From CAVEFW01 sp964579575 (GTDB taxonomy: Bacteria > Actinomycetota > Coriobacteriia > Coriobacteriales > Eggerthellaceae), in the NCBI GenBank assembly GCA_964579575.1, contig CAZOGL010000001.1, forward strand, positions 62,001 to 126,000: a stretch of DNA of 64,000 bases, in the 5' to 3' direction. Both the position numbers and the translations under genes were made by a program. Below the pieces are notes generated by a model. That model was not told the DNA's origin. It did not search any database and worked only from the letters and a program-made list of their open reading frames with translations. Of the stretch, positions 41,307 to 49,517 are shown piece after piece (position 1 is the first letter of the stretch; each line of letters opens with the position of its first letter).

Positions 41307-44300
41307 ATGGAACTGACACGTAGAAGCTTCTTTAAGGGTCTTGGCGCCGCGTTTGCTGCAACCATGGCCTATGAGGCAACCACAGCTGCTCCTGCCTTGG
41401 CAGTTGAGTCGAGCAAAGCTGCTAGTTGGAAACTCGTCAACACAGAGGAATACACCAACATCTGCTGCTATTGCGCAGGCGGTTGCGGTTCTTTGTGTTC
41501 GGTTCGTGATGGCGAGCTTATCAATCTCGAGGGCGACCCCGACCATCCCATCAACAAGGGTGGCCTTTGCCCGAAGGGTGCGACCATGTTCCAGCTGCGT
41601 AACGTGATTGACCCCGAGACGCGCGAAGTCATCAAGAACCCCGACCGTCGATCCAAGCCCATGGTTCGACGCCCTGGATCCAGCGAGTGGGAATCCATTA
41701 GTTGGTCCGACATGATCAATGAGATTGCCCGCAAGGTGAAGGACACGCGAGACGAGACGTTTGTCGAGAAGCGCGAATCCGACGGTATGACCGTCAACTT
41801 CTGCCCTGGCATCGGTAGCTACGGCGGATCTCAGCAAAATTCCGAAGAAGAGTATCTCATCCTCAAAGCGATGAGAAGCCTGGGAGTCGTGGCAATCGAC
41901 AACCAGGCACGTGTTTGACACGGCCCCACGGTTGCCGGTCTGGCACCTTCATTCGGTCGTGGCTCCATGACGAGCCACTGGTGTGACTTCCAAAACACCG
42001 ATTTCATTCTTCATTGCGGCTCCAACAGCTGCGAGAATCACCCTGTGAGCTCCAAGTGGTTGAACAAGGCCCACGAGCGCGGAGCAAAGTGGATCGTCGT
42101 CGATCCCCGCTACACGCGCACCGCAGAGCTCGCAGATATCTATTGCCCCATCCGCTCTGGTACGGATATCGCGTTCTACGGTGGCATGTACAACTACATC
42201 ATCGAGAACCTTATCGAGCCCAACCTGGCTGAGTACTTGAGGACGGGCGAGAGGTGCTCGGTGTACAACTTCGAGTACCTGCTTAACTACACCAACGCAT
42301 CCTACCTGCTCGATCCCGAATATGAGTTCGATGTCGAGAAGGGTCTTTTCTCTGGTTGGGACGAGGAGACCAAGACGTACTCCAACCACTCTTGGCACTA
42401 TCAAACCGACCACGAGGAGCAATGGGATACCTCCGCGGGCGGCGCATATGCATGGGCTGTCGCTGAGGGCGTTCCTGAGTTCACGAAGCCGACGCTGACG
42501 GTTCCCAAGAAGGACATGACCTTGTCCGACCCGATGTGCGTGTACCAACAGTTCAAGAAGCACTATTCTCGCTATACCCTTGACGCTGTCTGCGATATTT
42601 GCGGCATGACCAAGGAAAACCTGGAGCTTGTCTACTCTACCTACACCCAATCTGCCGCTCCCGACAAGTCCGGCATGATCCTTTACGCTTTGGGTCAGAC
42701 ACAGCACACCTATGGCGCCCAAAACACCCGCGCCATGTGCATCATGCAGCTGCTCCTTGGCAATATCGGCGTCCCCGGCGGCGGCGTTAACGCGCTGCGC
42801 GGCGAGCCGAACGTCCAGGGTGCTACCGACATGGGCATGATGGTCAACGAGCATCCTGCCTACCTCAAGTGGGCAAACACCACGGATCGCTCCAGCCTTC
42901 GCAAGTACCTGGAGTCCCAGACGTACTCCGATGGTTATTACACCAACAAGCCCAAGTTCCTCGTCTCCTCCCTCAAGGAGTGGTTCGGCGAGAACGCGAC
43001 GGTCGAGAACGACTACGGCTTCGATTGGTGGCCGAAGGTTCCCTCCGTCAACGGCAAGGCCGATGGCAAGTGGGCTGGGGACTACACCCATATCTCCACC
43101 TTCGAGTGGATGGACAAGGGCGTTATGAAGGGCTATTTCGCATGGGGCATGAACCCTTGCCATTCTGGCCCGAACGCCAAGCATATCCGCCAAGCCATGG
43201 CAAACCTCGATTGGCTCGTTGTTGCCGACCAGGTCGAGACCGAGACTGCGGGATTTTGGCATGCGCCTGACATGGACCCCTCAAAGATCGACACCACGGT
43301 CTACTTCATGCCGTGCGCGCTCATCTATGAGAAGCCCGGCACGATTCTGAACTCCGGTCGTTGGACCCAGTGGCGTTATCAGGCAGTTGAGCCTTGGGAC
43401 GACAGCAAGACCGACCTCGAGATGTGCGATCTGCTTTGGACCGCCATCGTCGACTTGTACAAGAAGGAGGGCGGCGCGAACCCCGACCCGATCCTGAAGA
43501 CCAAGTGGGACTACTACGTCGACGGCAAGATTAGCTTCTATCCCGTCACATGGGCACTCAACGGCTACAACGTCGCGAACTCCACCTTCGAGGGCAATGG
43601 CGGCATCGGATTCTCTGAGGGCCCCAACGGTACGCTCTCCAAGGGCAACGTCGACCTTTTGTCTGGCTATGCGAAGCTTGGCGCCGACGGTTCCACCGCT
43701 TGTGCGATGTGGATCTATTCCGGTTACTATTCACCGGCAGAAGGCCAGCCCAAGGATCGTCCGCTCGATCCCCATACGATGAATGTCGGTCGCCGCAACA
43801 CGGTCGACAAGTCCGGCCTCGGCCTCAACTCCGAGTGGGCTTTCTCTTGGCCTTCCAACCGCCGTATCCTGTACAACCGCAACGCCTCTGACGTCAGCGG
43901 TACGCCTTGGAACCCCGAGAAGGTTCTCAACTACTGGGACGAGGCGGCAGGCAAGTGGGTCATCATCGACCAAGCCGACTTCGTTGCAAGCAAGACGAAC
44001 TCCGACGGTACCACCGAGGCGGTTCGTCCCAACAACAAGTCCTTCTTCATGCTTTGGGAGCAAAACGCTCGCCTCGAGTCCTATGGTATGGACGACGGCC
44101 CGCTGCCCGAGTTCTACGAGCCCACTGAGACTCCGTTTGAGTACAACACTCTCAACGGGCGCACCTATGCTCCTTGTGCACTGCATGTCGACTCCTTTGA
44201 GGCGACGCGCGGCACGGTTGCCGACTTCCCGTATGTCGCAACCACCTACTCCGTCACAGAGCATTGGCAAACCGGTGGCCAGACTCGTTCTTGCCCCGCC

Positions 44301-44636
44301 CTCGTCGAGGCCATCCCCGACCAGTTCGTGGAGATGTCTTACGAGCTTGCTGAGGAGCTCGGGATCCAAAACGGTGATGATGTCATCGTCTACAACAACC
44401 GTAGCTCCTGCACCGTCAAGGCCTTGGTCACCCACCGCTTCAAGCCGTTTACGGTCCATGGCAAGGTTCAACATCAGGTCGGTCTGACGCACCACTTTGG
44501 TTATACCCATGAGTTCGCCCAGGGCGACGTCGTCAACGAGCTGACCCCGAACATCGGCGACGCGGTCGTTCAGACCCCCGAGTACAAGGCCTTCCTTGTC
44601 AACATCAAGAAGGCTCCTTCAGGAGGTGTTAAGTAA
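41307..44636 (+). CDS. fdnG: Formate dehydrogenase catalytic subunit, selenocysteine-containing, Tat-exported
   Basis: 1109 residues, read through TGA at 41916-41918 as Sec204 (ARV-U-HGPTVAGLAPSFG). The N-terminus has a Tat signal (TRRSFFKGLGAAFAATM), then the [4Fe-4S] ligands C53, C56, C60 and C88. The long second part (molybdopterin oxidoreductase) and the C-terminal MoCo-binding domain (NGDDVIVYNNRSSCTVKALV) are intact. It oxidises formate to CO2 at a Mo/W-bis-MGD centre outside the cytoplasmic membrane. Treated as two ORFs (41307-41918; 41967-44636) it would look like a pseudogene. It overlaps fdnH by 1 bp. It is somewhat longer than E. coli FdnG. Confidence 0.97.
41930..41947 (+). promoter_or_regulatory. 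SECIS element of fdnG
   Basis: Eleven bases after the TGA, GGTTGCC (41930-41936) pairs with GGCACC (41942-41947) around the loop GGTCT, leaving one bulged T (41933). E. coli fdhF has the same spacing, bulge and GGUCU loop, with UGCA/UGCA arms where this has TGCC/GGCA: a compensatory change that keeps pairing. Confidence 0.92.
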
Positions 44637-45721
44637 TGGCTGAGTCTGCGATTCTTTTTGACACTTCCCGTTGTTCCGGATGCCATGCATGCCAGGTTGC
44701 GTGCAAGTGTTGGAACAACCTTCCGTCCCCGCTCGGTCTCAATGAGAACAAGTGGTCCGGTTCCCACCAGAACCCGGCCGATATCAACGGCACGACCCGT
44801 CTCATCATGACGTACAACGAGATCGAGAACCCGGACTACAACACCAAAGACGTCACCCCGCTTCTTGCCACAAAGCGTGTCAAGTGGGCGTTCGGTCGTC
44901 GTAGTTGCCAACATTGCACCGACGCGGGTTGCGTCGATGTGTGCCCGGCCGGAGCCCTCTATCATGATGAGGATACCGGCATGGTCACCTACGACCAGGA
45001 CAAGTGCATCGGTTGCCAAAACTGCTCCACCGCTTGCCCCTTCGACGTTCCCCGCTACGACGAGGGTACGACCCGCGGCGTGATCAACAAGTGCTCTGGC
45101 TGTGTTGATCGTATCGCCAACGGCATGAAGCCGGCTTGCGTCACCACGTGCCAGCCTGAGGCTCTCGATTTCGGTCCCCGTGATGAGATGATCCAAAAGG
45201 CTTACCTGCGTCTTTCCATGCTCAAGCAGCGCGGCTACAAGGATGCTGTCGTCTACGGCGAGCATGAGATGGGCGGACTCCATGTCATCCAGGTCCTCAA
45301 ATACGGTGCCGCCGCACATGGTGCCGTTGAGAACCCGAAGTCTTCCGGTGCCCTTGTCATCTCGGGAGCTTTGAAACCGATCACCGCCGTGGTCTTCCCG
45401 CTTTGCCTCGTCGCGTTCGCCGGCATGACCGCTTTGGCTTCTGGCTACAAGCGTGACACGCTCGTCTTCAACAACGAGACGCAAGACACCATCGCCGTCA
45501 ACACCGGCGAGGTCGTCAAGCACGGCATGAGGCCCATGGATGAGCGACAGGTCATCGACGCTGTCACCGAGAACCTTCCGTTCATGGAGGCTAACCGCAA
45601 GAAGAAGGCCGAGGAAAAGGCCGCTGCTGCCGAGGCCGCCGAGATCGCAAAGGCCGCTGCTGCTGAAAAGGCCGCTGCTGCGCAAGCCGAGGCAGCCGAA
45701 GAGAGGAAGGAGGACGAATAA
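44636..45721 (+). CDS. fdnH: Formate dehydrogenase iron-sulfur subunit
   Basis: 361 residues. Four [4Fe-4S] cluster motifs are visible (CSGCHACQVAC; CQHCTDAGCVDVC; CIGCQNCSTAC; CSGCVDR...CVTTC), as in FdnH/HybA-type electron-transfer subunits. A single transmembrane helix follows (about 240-260, ITAVVFPLCLVAFAGMTALA). It passes electrons from FdnG to the membrane cytochrome. Oddity: after the helix there is a long cytoplasmic tail ending in about 45 residues of Ala/Glu/Lys repeats (EKAAAAEAAEIAKAAAAEKA). The ATG overlaps the fdnG TAA by one base; its own stop overlaps fdnI likewise. Confidence 0.95.
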   Translation: MAESAILFDTSRCSGCHACQVACKCWNNLPSPLGLNENKWSGSHQNPADINGTTRLIMTYNEIENPDYNTKDVTPLLATKRVKWAFGRRSCQHCTDAGCVDVCPAGALYHDEDTGMVTYDQDKCIGCQNCSTACPFDVPRYDEGTTRGVINKCSGCVDRIANGMKPACVTTCQPEALDFGPRDEMIQKAYLRLSMLKQRGYKDAVVYGEHEMGGLHVIQVLKYGAAAHGAVENPKSSGALVISGALKPITAVVFPLCLVAFAGMTALASGYKRDTLVFNNETQDTIAVNTGEVVKHGMRPMDERQVIDAVTENLPFMEANRKKKAEEKAAAAEAAEIAKAAAAEKAAAAQAEAAEERKEDE

Positions 45722-46566
45722 TGTCTCACGCTGTAAACGTTTCTCCTGAACAGCAAGCAAAAGACCAGGAGTACTTGGCAAAAATCGAGGCAACTGGTGT
45801 GACCCGTTACATCAAGCGCCACTCCTTGCAGGCCCGTATTACCCATGATGTCACCATTATCGTTTGCCTTTGGCTTATGATCTCCGGTGCCATCGTGTTC
45901 GCGCCTCCTCTGACCCAAGCATTGGGCGCCAACGTCGTGTGGGTGTGTCGTATGAGCCACCGCGTCCTTGGTGTCGTGTTCTGCTTGGTTCCGATCATCA
46001 GCTTCTTCCTTGCACCGAAGGGCGCTCGTCATATCTGGGAGGCCAACGTCTGCAAGTGGACCTCTGATGACAAGAAGTGGATGCTCATGTTCTTCCCGTA
46101 CCTGTTCGGTGCAAAGTGGATTCACATGCCCGATCAGGATATGCAAAAGTCCGGCCAGCGTTTCGCTGACGGCATGTTGTGGATTTTTGGTTTCGTGATG
46201 GCAATCTCCGGTGTCGTTTTGACCCTCGGTTCCATCTGCGTTGACCTCAGCGCAAACGCCCACGCGTTGTGGTTGATGATCCACGATATCGGCTTCTTCG
46301 CGCTGTGTATCTTCGTCCCGGCCCATATTTGGCTCGGTGGTGGCATATTCCAGCCCTACCGTGGCAATTGGAACATCGAGGGCAAGACGCGTGGTTGCTC
46401 CAACCTCATGTTCGGTGACGGCATGATTTCTGAGTCCGACGCCCTGTATCATTGGGGTCATTGGGCTCGCGAAGAGCTTGCGAGCGGCAAGAACGTCGTC
46501 TACAAGGACAAGGACGGCAACATCATTGACGCTGCTGAGATTCAGCGCAACGGTGCTCCGCTGTAG
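45721..46566 (+). CDS. fdnI: Formate dehydrogenase cytochrome b556 (gamma) subunit
   Basis: 281 residues with four transmembrane helices (about 48-70, 80-100, 150-175 and 190-215) and membrane His residues suited to two b hemes (ITHDV; RMSHRVLG; MIHDIGF; PAHIWLGG). It anchors FdnGH and passes electrons to quinone. Starts on the fdnH stop (taATG). The N-terminus before the first helix is about 45 residues, longer than in E. coli FdnI. Confidence 0.93.
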   Translation: MSHAVNVSPEQQAKDQEYLAKIEATGVTRYIKRHSLQARITHDVTIIVCLWLMISGAIVFAPPLTQALGANVVWVCRMSHRVLGVVFCLVPIISFFLAPKGARHIWEANVCKWTSDDKKWMLMFFPYLFGAKWIHMPDQDMQKSGQRFADGMLWIFGFVMAISGVVLTLGSICVDLSANAHALWLMIHDIGFFALCIFVPAHIWLGGGIFQPYRGNWNIEGKTRGCSNLMFGDGMISESDALYHWGHWAREELASGKNVVYKDKDGNIIDAAEIQRNGAPL

Positions 46567-46613
46567 TCCGTTTTTGAGAGGCCGGCTTGTAAAAGCCTGG
46601 ACTTTATGAATGA

Positions 46614-46644
46614 CGCTGGGGGGTGGGTCTCCCGCCCCCCAGCG
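46614..46644. terminator. Very strong hairpin after fdnI
   Basis: A 14-bp stem (10 bp CGCTGGGGGG/CCCCCCAGCG, then T-G, then GGG/CCC) closed by a TCT loop, 48 bp after the fdnI stop. No clean T run follows, so it may slow exonucleases or stabilise fdnGHI mRNA rather than end transcription before fdhE. Confidence 0.75.
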
Positions 46645-46653
46645 AGTCGCGTC

Positions 46654-46789
46654 GGTTCTTTCAGTACCCGAATGGTACTCCGTCTACTACTACTACTACT
46701 ACTACTGGATTGCTGACCGTTGCCTGCTTTACGTGCGACAGGAAAGCCAAGGACATTCGTTCCCTGTCCATTCGGGTACTGAAAGAACC
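46654..46789. repeat. Palindromic element with a perfect 22-bp inverted repeat and internal CTA repeats
   Basis: Arms at 46654-46675 and 46768-46789 are perfect reverse complements (outer end GGTTCTTTCAG, inner end CGAATGG). Inside, GGTACTCCGTCTACTAC continues as eight CTA/TAC units, and GGACA/TGTCC forms a small inner hairpin. It lies between fdnI and fdhE, and its interior is shared with the element at 47852. It has no transposase and looks like a small non-coding repeated element (MITE or REP-like). Confidence 0.75.
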
Positions 46790-46893
46790 AATACGACCAC
46801 AAACGACTTGATTTGCGCCTTTTGTGTCAAACAAGACATCCAAAACGCGGAGGGAGCCTCTTTGCGTTTTGGTAAAAGAGGAGGAGATTAGCT

Positions 46894-47796
46894 ATGAACA
46901 TGCGGTTGATCGATACCGCTATCAAGGCGTATGCCAGCATTCTCGACGAAGGGGACAACGCTCGTCTCGCCTTCTTCCATGAGCTTTGGAAGGTGGTTGA
47001 TGAGTGCGAAAAGGAGCATGAATGCGCCTATGAAGCACCCGAGGCATCCACCATCAAGGCCGCTCTCGACGCTGGCACGTCGGTGTTTGCAACCCAGCCG
47101 GTTGTCGTTGACAAAGAGGTGCTCGTCGGAGACATCGAGAAGCTCATCGCCTGTGCCAAGTCTTCCACCGAGTTGGCCGAGGGGGTCCCTGATAATCTTG
47201 CCCGCGTCGATTGGGATCGCATTATCGACGCAAGCGACATCGAGCTTGCTGGTGCGAATCCCAATGCCTACCTCATGGATCTGTATCAGTCTCTTGTGGA
47301 TGGCGGCGCGGAGGCGGGTTCTTTGGGTATCGCGCTCATGGCTGCAACGCTTGCGTTGAAGGCCCAGCTGGAAAAGCCTGCGGCTGTCGCGTTGGCCGCA
47401 ATAAAGAAGGCGGTGGCGTTCGAGGAGATCCACCCCATGACCTGTCCGGTATGCGGAAGCGCCCCGACGCTTTCCCATGTGGGAGGGGAAACCTCCAGCA
47501 ACGGTCGCGGTCGCAAGCTCATTTGCACCCAGTGCGGAACGTCTTGGGAGTTCGAGCGCGTCAGGTGTGCTCGTTGTGGAACGCAAAACCAGCGCAGCCT
47601 CCACTTCTACAACCTCGAGGGTGACGACAATCACCGTATTGGTACCTGCGACGAGTGTGGCAGCTATATCCGTTCCCTGTTCTCGGAGTCCGTGCTCGTA
47701 CCGATTTCCTATGAGGTCGAGGACGTCGTTATGGCAAAGCTCGATGCGATTGCGCAAAACCCCGCTTTCGCCGGTGGCGGCGAGCGTCTCGACTAG
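46894..47796 (+). CDS. fdhE: Formate dehydrogenase accessory protein FdhE
   Basis: 300 residues. The C-terminal half carries four CxxC rubredoxin-like knuckles (CPVCGS, CTQCGT, CARCGT, CDECGS), which bind iron or zinc in FdhE; the N-terminal half is helical. It assists assembly of exported formate dehydrogenase in the cytoplasm before Tat export. GAGGAGGAG precedes the ATG. It follows fdnI after the repeat element, so it may be partly uncoupled from the operon. Confidence 0.93.
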   Translation: MNMRLIDTAIKAYASILDEGDNARLAFFHELWKVVDECEKEHECAYEAPEASTIKAALDAGTSVFATQPVVVDKEVLVGDIEKLIACAKSSTELAEGVPDNLARVDWDRIIDASDIELAGANPNAYLMDLYQSLVDGGAEAGSLGIALMAATLALKAQLEKPAAVALAAIKKAVAFEEIHPMTCPVCGSAPTLSHVGGETSSNGRGRKLICTQCGTSWEFERVRCARCGTQNQRSLHFYNLEGDDNHRIGTCDECGSYIRSLFSESVLVPISYEVEDVVMAKLDAIAQNPAFAGGGERLD

Positions 47797-47820
47797 CGTT
47801 TTTGGGTGATAAGATAAAGC

Positions 47821-47844
47821 GAGGGCGGCCTCAAGGCCGCCCTC
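47821..47844. terminator. Terminator after fdhE
   Basis: A perfect 10-bp stem (GAGGGCGGCC with GGCCGCCCTC) with a TCAA loop, followed by GATGTTT. Confidence 0.85.
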
Positions 47845-47851
47845 GATGTTT

Positions 47852-47935
47852 CCAGCGCTTGAGCGGTACTCCGCCTACTACTACGATCTTTGGAGGTCCG
47901 ATGCTTCTCGGACGCCATGGCCGCTTAAGCGATGG
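47852..47935. repeat. Second palindromic element, related to the one at 46654
   Basis: Arms CCAGCGCTTGAGCGG (47852-47866) and CCGCTTAAGCGATGG (47921-47935) are inverted repeats with two mismatches. Directly inside the left arm is GGTACTCCGCCTACTAC, the same interior as the first element, and an inner GTCCGA/TCGGAC hairpin follows. The two elements bracket fdhE. The rest of the 47797-48109 spacer has no gene. Confidence 0.7.
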
Positions 47936-48109
47936 GCTGCTTCCAAGCGCACCGGCAATAGCGAACCGTGCGCAGCACTGCATCACTTTAGTACAACGTC
48001 GTCCATTTCTTTGTACAAAACTGACTTCAGGGTATATTTAAAGCCGTACGGCTTGGTGGGCGGGGCGCCCAGGCATTCTGAGAGATATTTTGTCGGGGGA
48101 GTGTGTTTG

Positions 48110-48580
48110 ATGAACATTACGGTTGTGGCAGTGGGAAAACTCAAGGAGAAGTTTTGGAAACAGGCATGCGACGAGTATCTCAAGAGGCTCCAACCCTACG
48201 CAAAGGTCCAGGTAAGGGAAGTCGCTGATGTGGACCCCGCAAAGGCGGGCGGTGTGGATGCGGCTCGGACGAAAGAGGGGGTTGCGGTCTTGGCGGCCAT
48301 TCCGGAGCGCGCCCATGTACTGCTTCTCGCTATCGAGGGTACGCAACGTTCCAGCGAGGAGCTGTCTTTACGAATTGACGATCTTGCGTTGCACGGAGAG
48401 AGCGACCTCGTCTTCGTGATAGGTGGAAGCGACGGGTTAAGCGAGACGGTTTACGCGCGCGCAGACGAGCTTTTGAGTTTCGGTCGAATCACCCTTCCCC
48501 ACAACCTTGCCCGCGTGGTGCTACTTGAGCAGGTGTATCGCGCATTTAAGATCTCCCGTGGGGAGCCGTACCACAAGTAG
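48110..48580 (+). CDS. rlmH: 23S rRNA pseudouridine(1915) N3-methyltransferase
   Basis: 156 residues, the normal RlmH length. SPOUT fold: MNITVVAVGKLKEKFWKQAC at the start, VFVIGGSDGLSE in the knot region and the conserved end LEQVYRAFKISRGEPYHK. It methylates pseudouridine 1915 in helix 69 of the large ribosomal subunit. Start at the ATG at 48110; the longer frame from 47846 runs through the palindromic element. Confidence 0.96.
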   Translation: MNITVVAVGKLKEKFWKQACDEYLKRLQPYAKVQVREVADVDPAKAGGVDAARTKEGVAVLAAIPERAHVLLLAIEGTQRSSEELSLRIDDLALHGESDLVFVIGGSDGLSETVYARADELLSFGRITLPHNLARVVLLEQVYRAFKISRGEPYHK

Positions 48581-48639
48581 AAACGTCTTTTCCTGCGTCT
48601 GGACTTGCTTTTTAACCTTGTTTGGCGAATGGGTTTGAC

Positions 48640-48863
48640 AACGGACATGGCGAACGAATTTGACAGACGAATTTGACGCCAAGTTGTCCTTGGATTTGGA
48701 GAAATCTCNNNNNNNNNNNNNNNNNNNNNNNNNNNNNNNNNNNNNNNNNNNNNNNNNNNNNNNNNNNNNNNNNNNNNNNNNNNNNNNNNNNNNNNNNNNN
48801 NNNNNNNNACGAATTTGACAGACGAATTTGACGCCAAGTTGTCCTTGGATTTGGAGAAATCTC
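48640..48863. repeat. Tandem ACGAATTTGAC repeats around a 100-N assembly gap
   Basis: Ns fill 48709-48808. The 55 bases before the gap (48654-48708) and the 55 bases after it (48809-48863) are identical, beginning ACGAATTTGACAG and ending GAGAAATCTC. Within each, ACGAATTTGAC occurs twice in tandem. The exact reuse of contig ends suggests overlapping contigs or a collapsed repeat, so the 100-N length is a placeholder. No gene is seen in 48581-48987. Confidence 0.92.
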
Positions 48864-48987
48864 CAATTAACTAGTAGGTTAGTAGGAAATGGGTTATCAT
48901 AATCGGCGCATACAAACCGCATGGTGACACGGGTGCCGGTCCAAATTGCTTCGGCCAATCGAACATGCACGATTGAGAGGACTGACG

Positions 48988-49386
48988 ATGTCTAAGACAG
49001 AACCGAACATGCAGGAGTGGCTTGAAGAGGCGAAGCGCAGCGAGAACGCCGCGCAGTGCGGAATGTTTTTGACCCACAACGGCGTGGTGCGATGCACCCC
49101 GAAAGCCCAGGTACGTCAAGGGGAGCAGGGTCTGCCTGCTGTCACCCAGGTAGATTTCAGCTACGATGCCTTGGGTCTCGAGAAGGCCGTCGCTGAGGCT
49201 ATGACGTGGGATGGCATCTACTACGTGAAGGTTTGGCTGAACGAGGGCGTGTGCAATGTTGGAGACTCGCTCATGTATGTGCTCATCGGCGGTGACATCC
49301 GTCCGCATGTCATCGATGCGCTCCAAAACCTTGTAGGCAAGATCAAAAACGAGCTTGTCGTCGAGAAGGAAGTTTACGCTGAGTAG
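48988..49386 (+). CDS. MoaE-like molybdopterin synthase large-subunit family protein
   Basis: 132 residues. CGMFLTHNGVVRCTPKAQV and MYVLIGGDIRPHVIDALQNL follow the MoaE fold, but the highly conserved MoaE Lys/Arg end (VPIWKKE) is replaced by ELVVEKEVYAE, so catalytic competence as molybdopterin synthase is uncertain. MoaE with MoaD adds the dithiolene sulfurs to precursor Z, needed by the formate dehydrogenase nearby. No other moa gene is in the window. Start at the ATG at 48988, shortly after AGAGGACTG. Confidence 0.75.
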   Translation: MSKTEPNMQEWLEEAKRSENAAQCGMFLTHNGVVRCTPKAQVRQGEQGLPAVTQVDFSYDALGLEKAVAEAMTWDGIYYVKVWLNEGVCNVGDSLMYVLIGGDIRPHVIDALQNLVGKIKNELVVEKEVYAE

Positions 49387-49407
49387 GAAAACTCGCTGAC
49401 TTTTGTA

Positions 49408-49440
49408 ACGCGGGGTCCTTCGGGGCCCCGCGTTTGTTTT
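49408..49440 (+). terminator. Terminator with TTCG loop
   Basis: An 11-bp stem (ACGCGGGGTCC with GGGCCCCGCGT, one T-G pair) capped by the stable TTCG tetraloop, then TTGTTTT. Ends the MoaE-like gene. Confidence 0.93.
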
Positions 49441-49517
49441 CTCCCCTGTGGGGCTCAGATCGAACTTGGCTGGCCATCGTGTTGGCGTCCGTTGACGGTG
49501 AGGGGGTAGAGCTGTGG

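Noticed and set aside
41916..41918. fdnG as a pseudogene or two genes split by a stop
   Set aside because: Same frame on both sides, Sec position conserved, and SECIS hairpin present; the stop is a selenocysteine codon.
41949..43262. 437-aa minus-strand ORF inside fdnG
   Set aside because: Shadow of the second part of the formate dehydrogenase subunit.
46654..46789. Insertion sequence remnant
   Set aside because: No transposase fragment or target-site duplication seen; kept as a palindromic repeat element only.
47846..48109. 88-residue N-terminal extension of RlmH
   Set aside because: It would be translated from the palindromic element; the family start MNITVVAVGKLK is at 48110.
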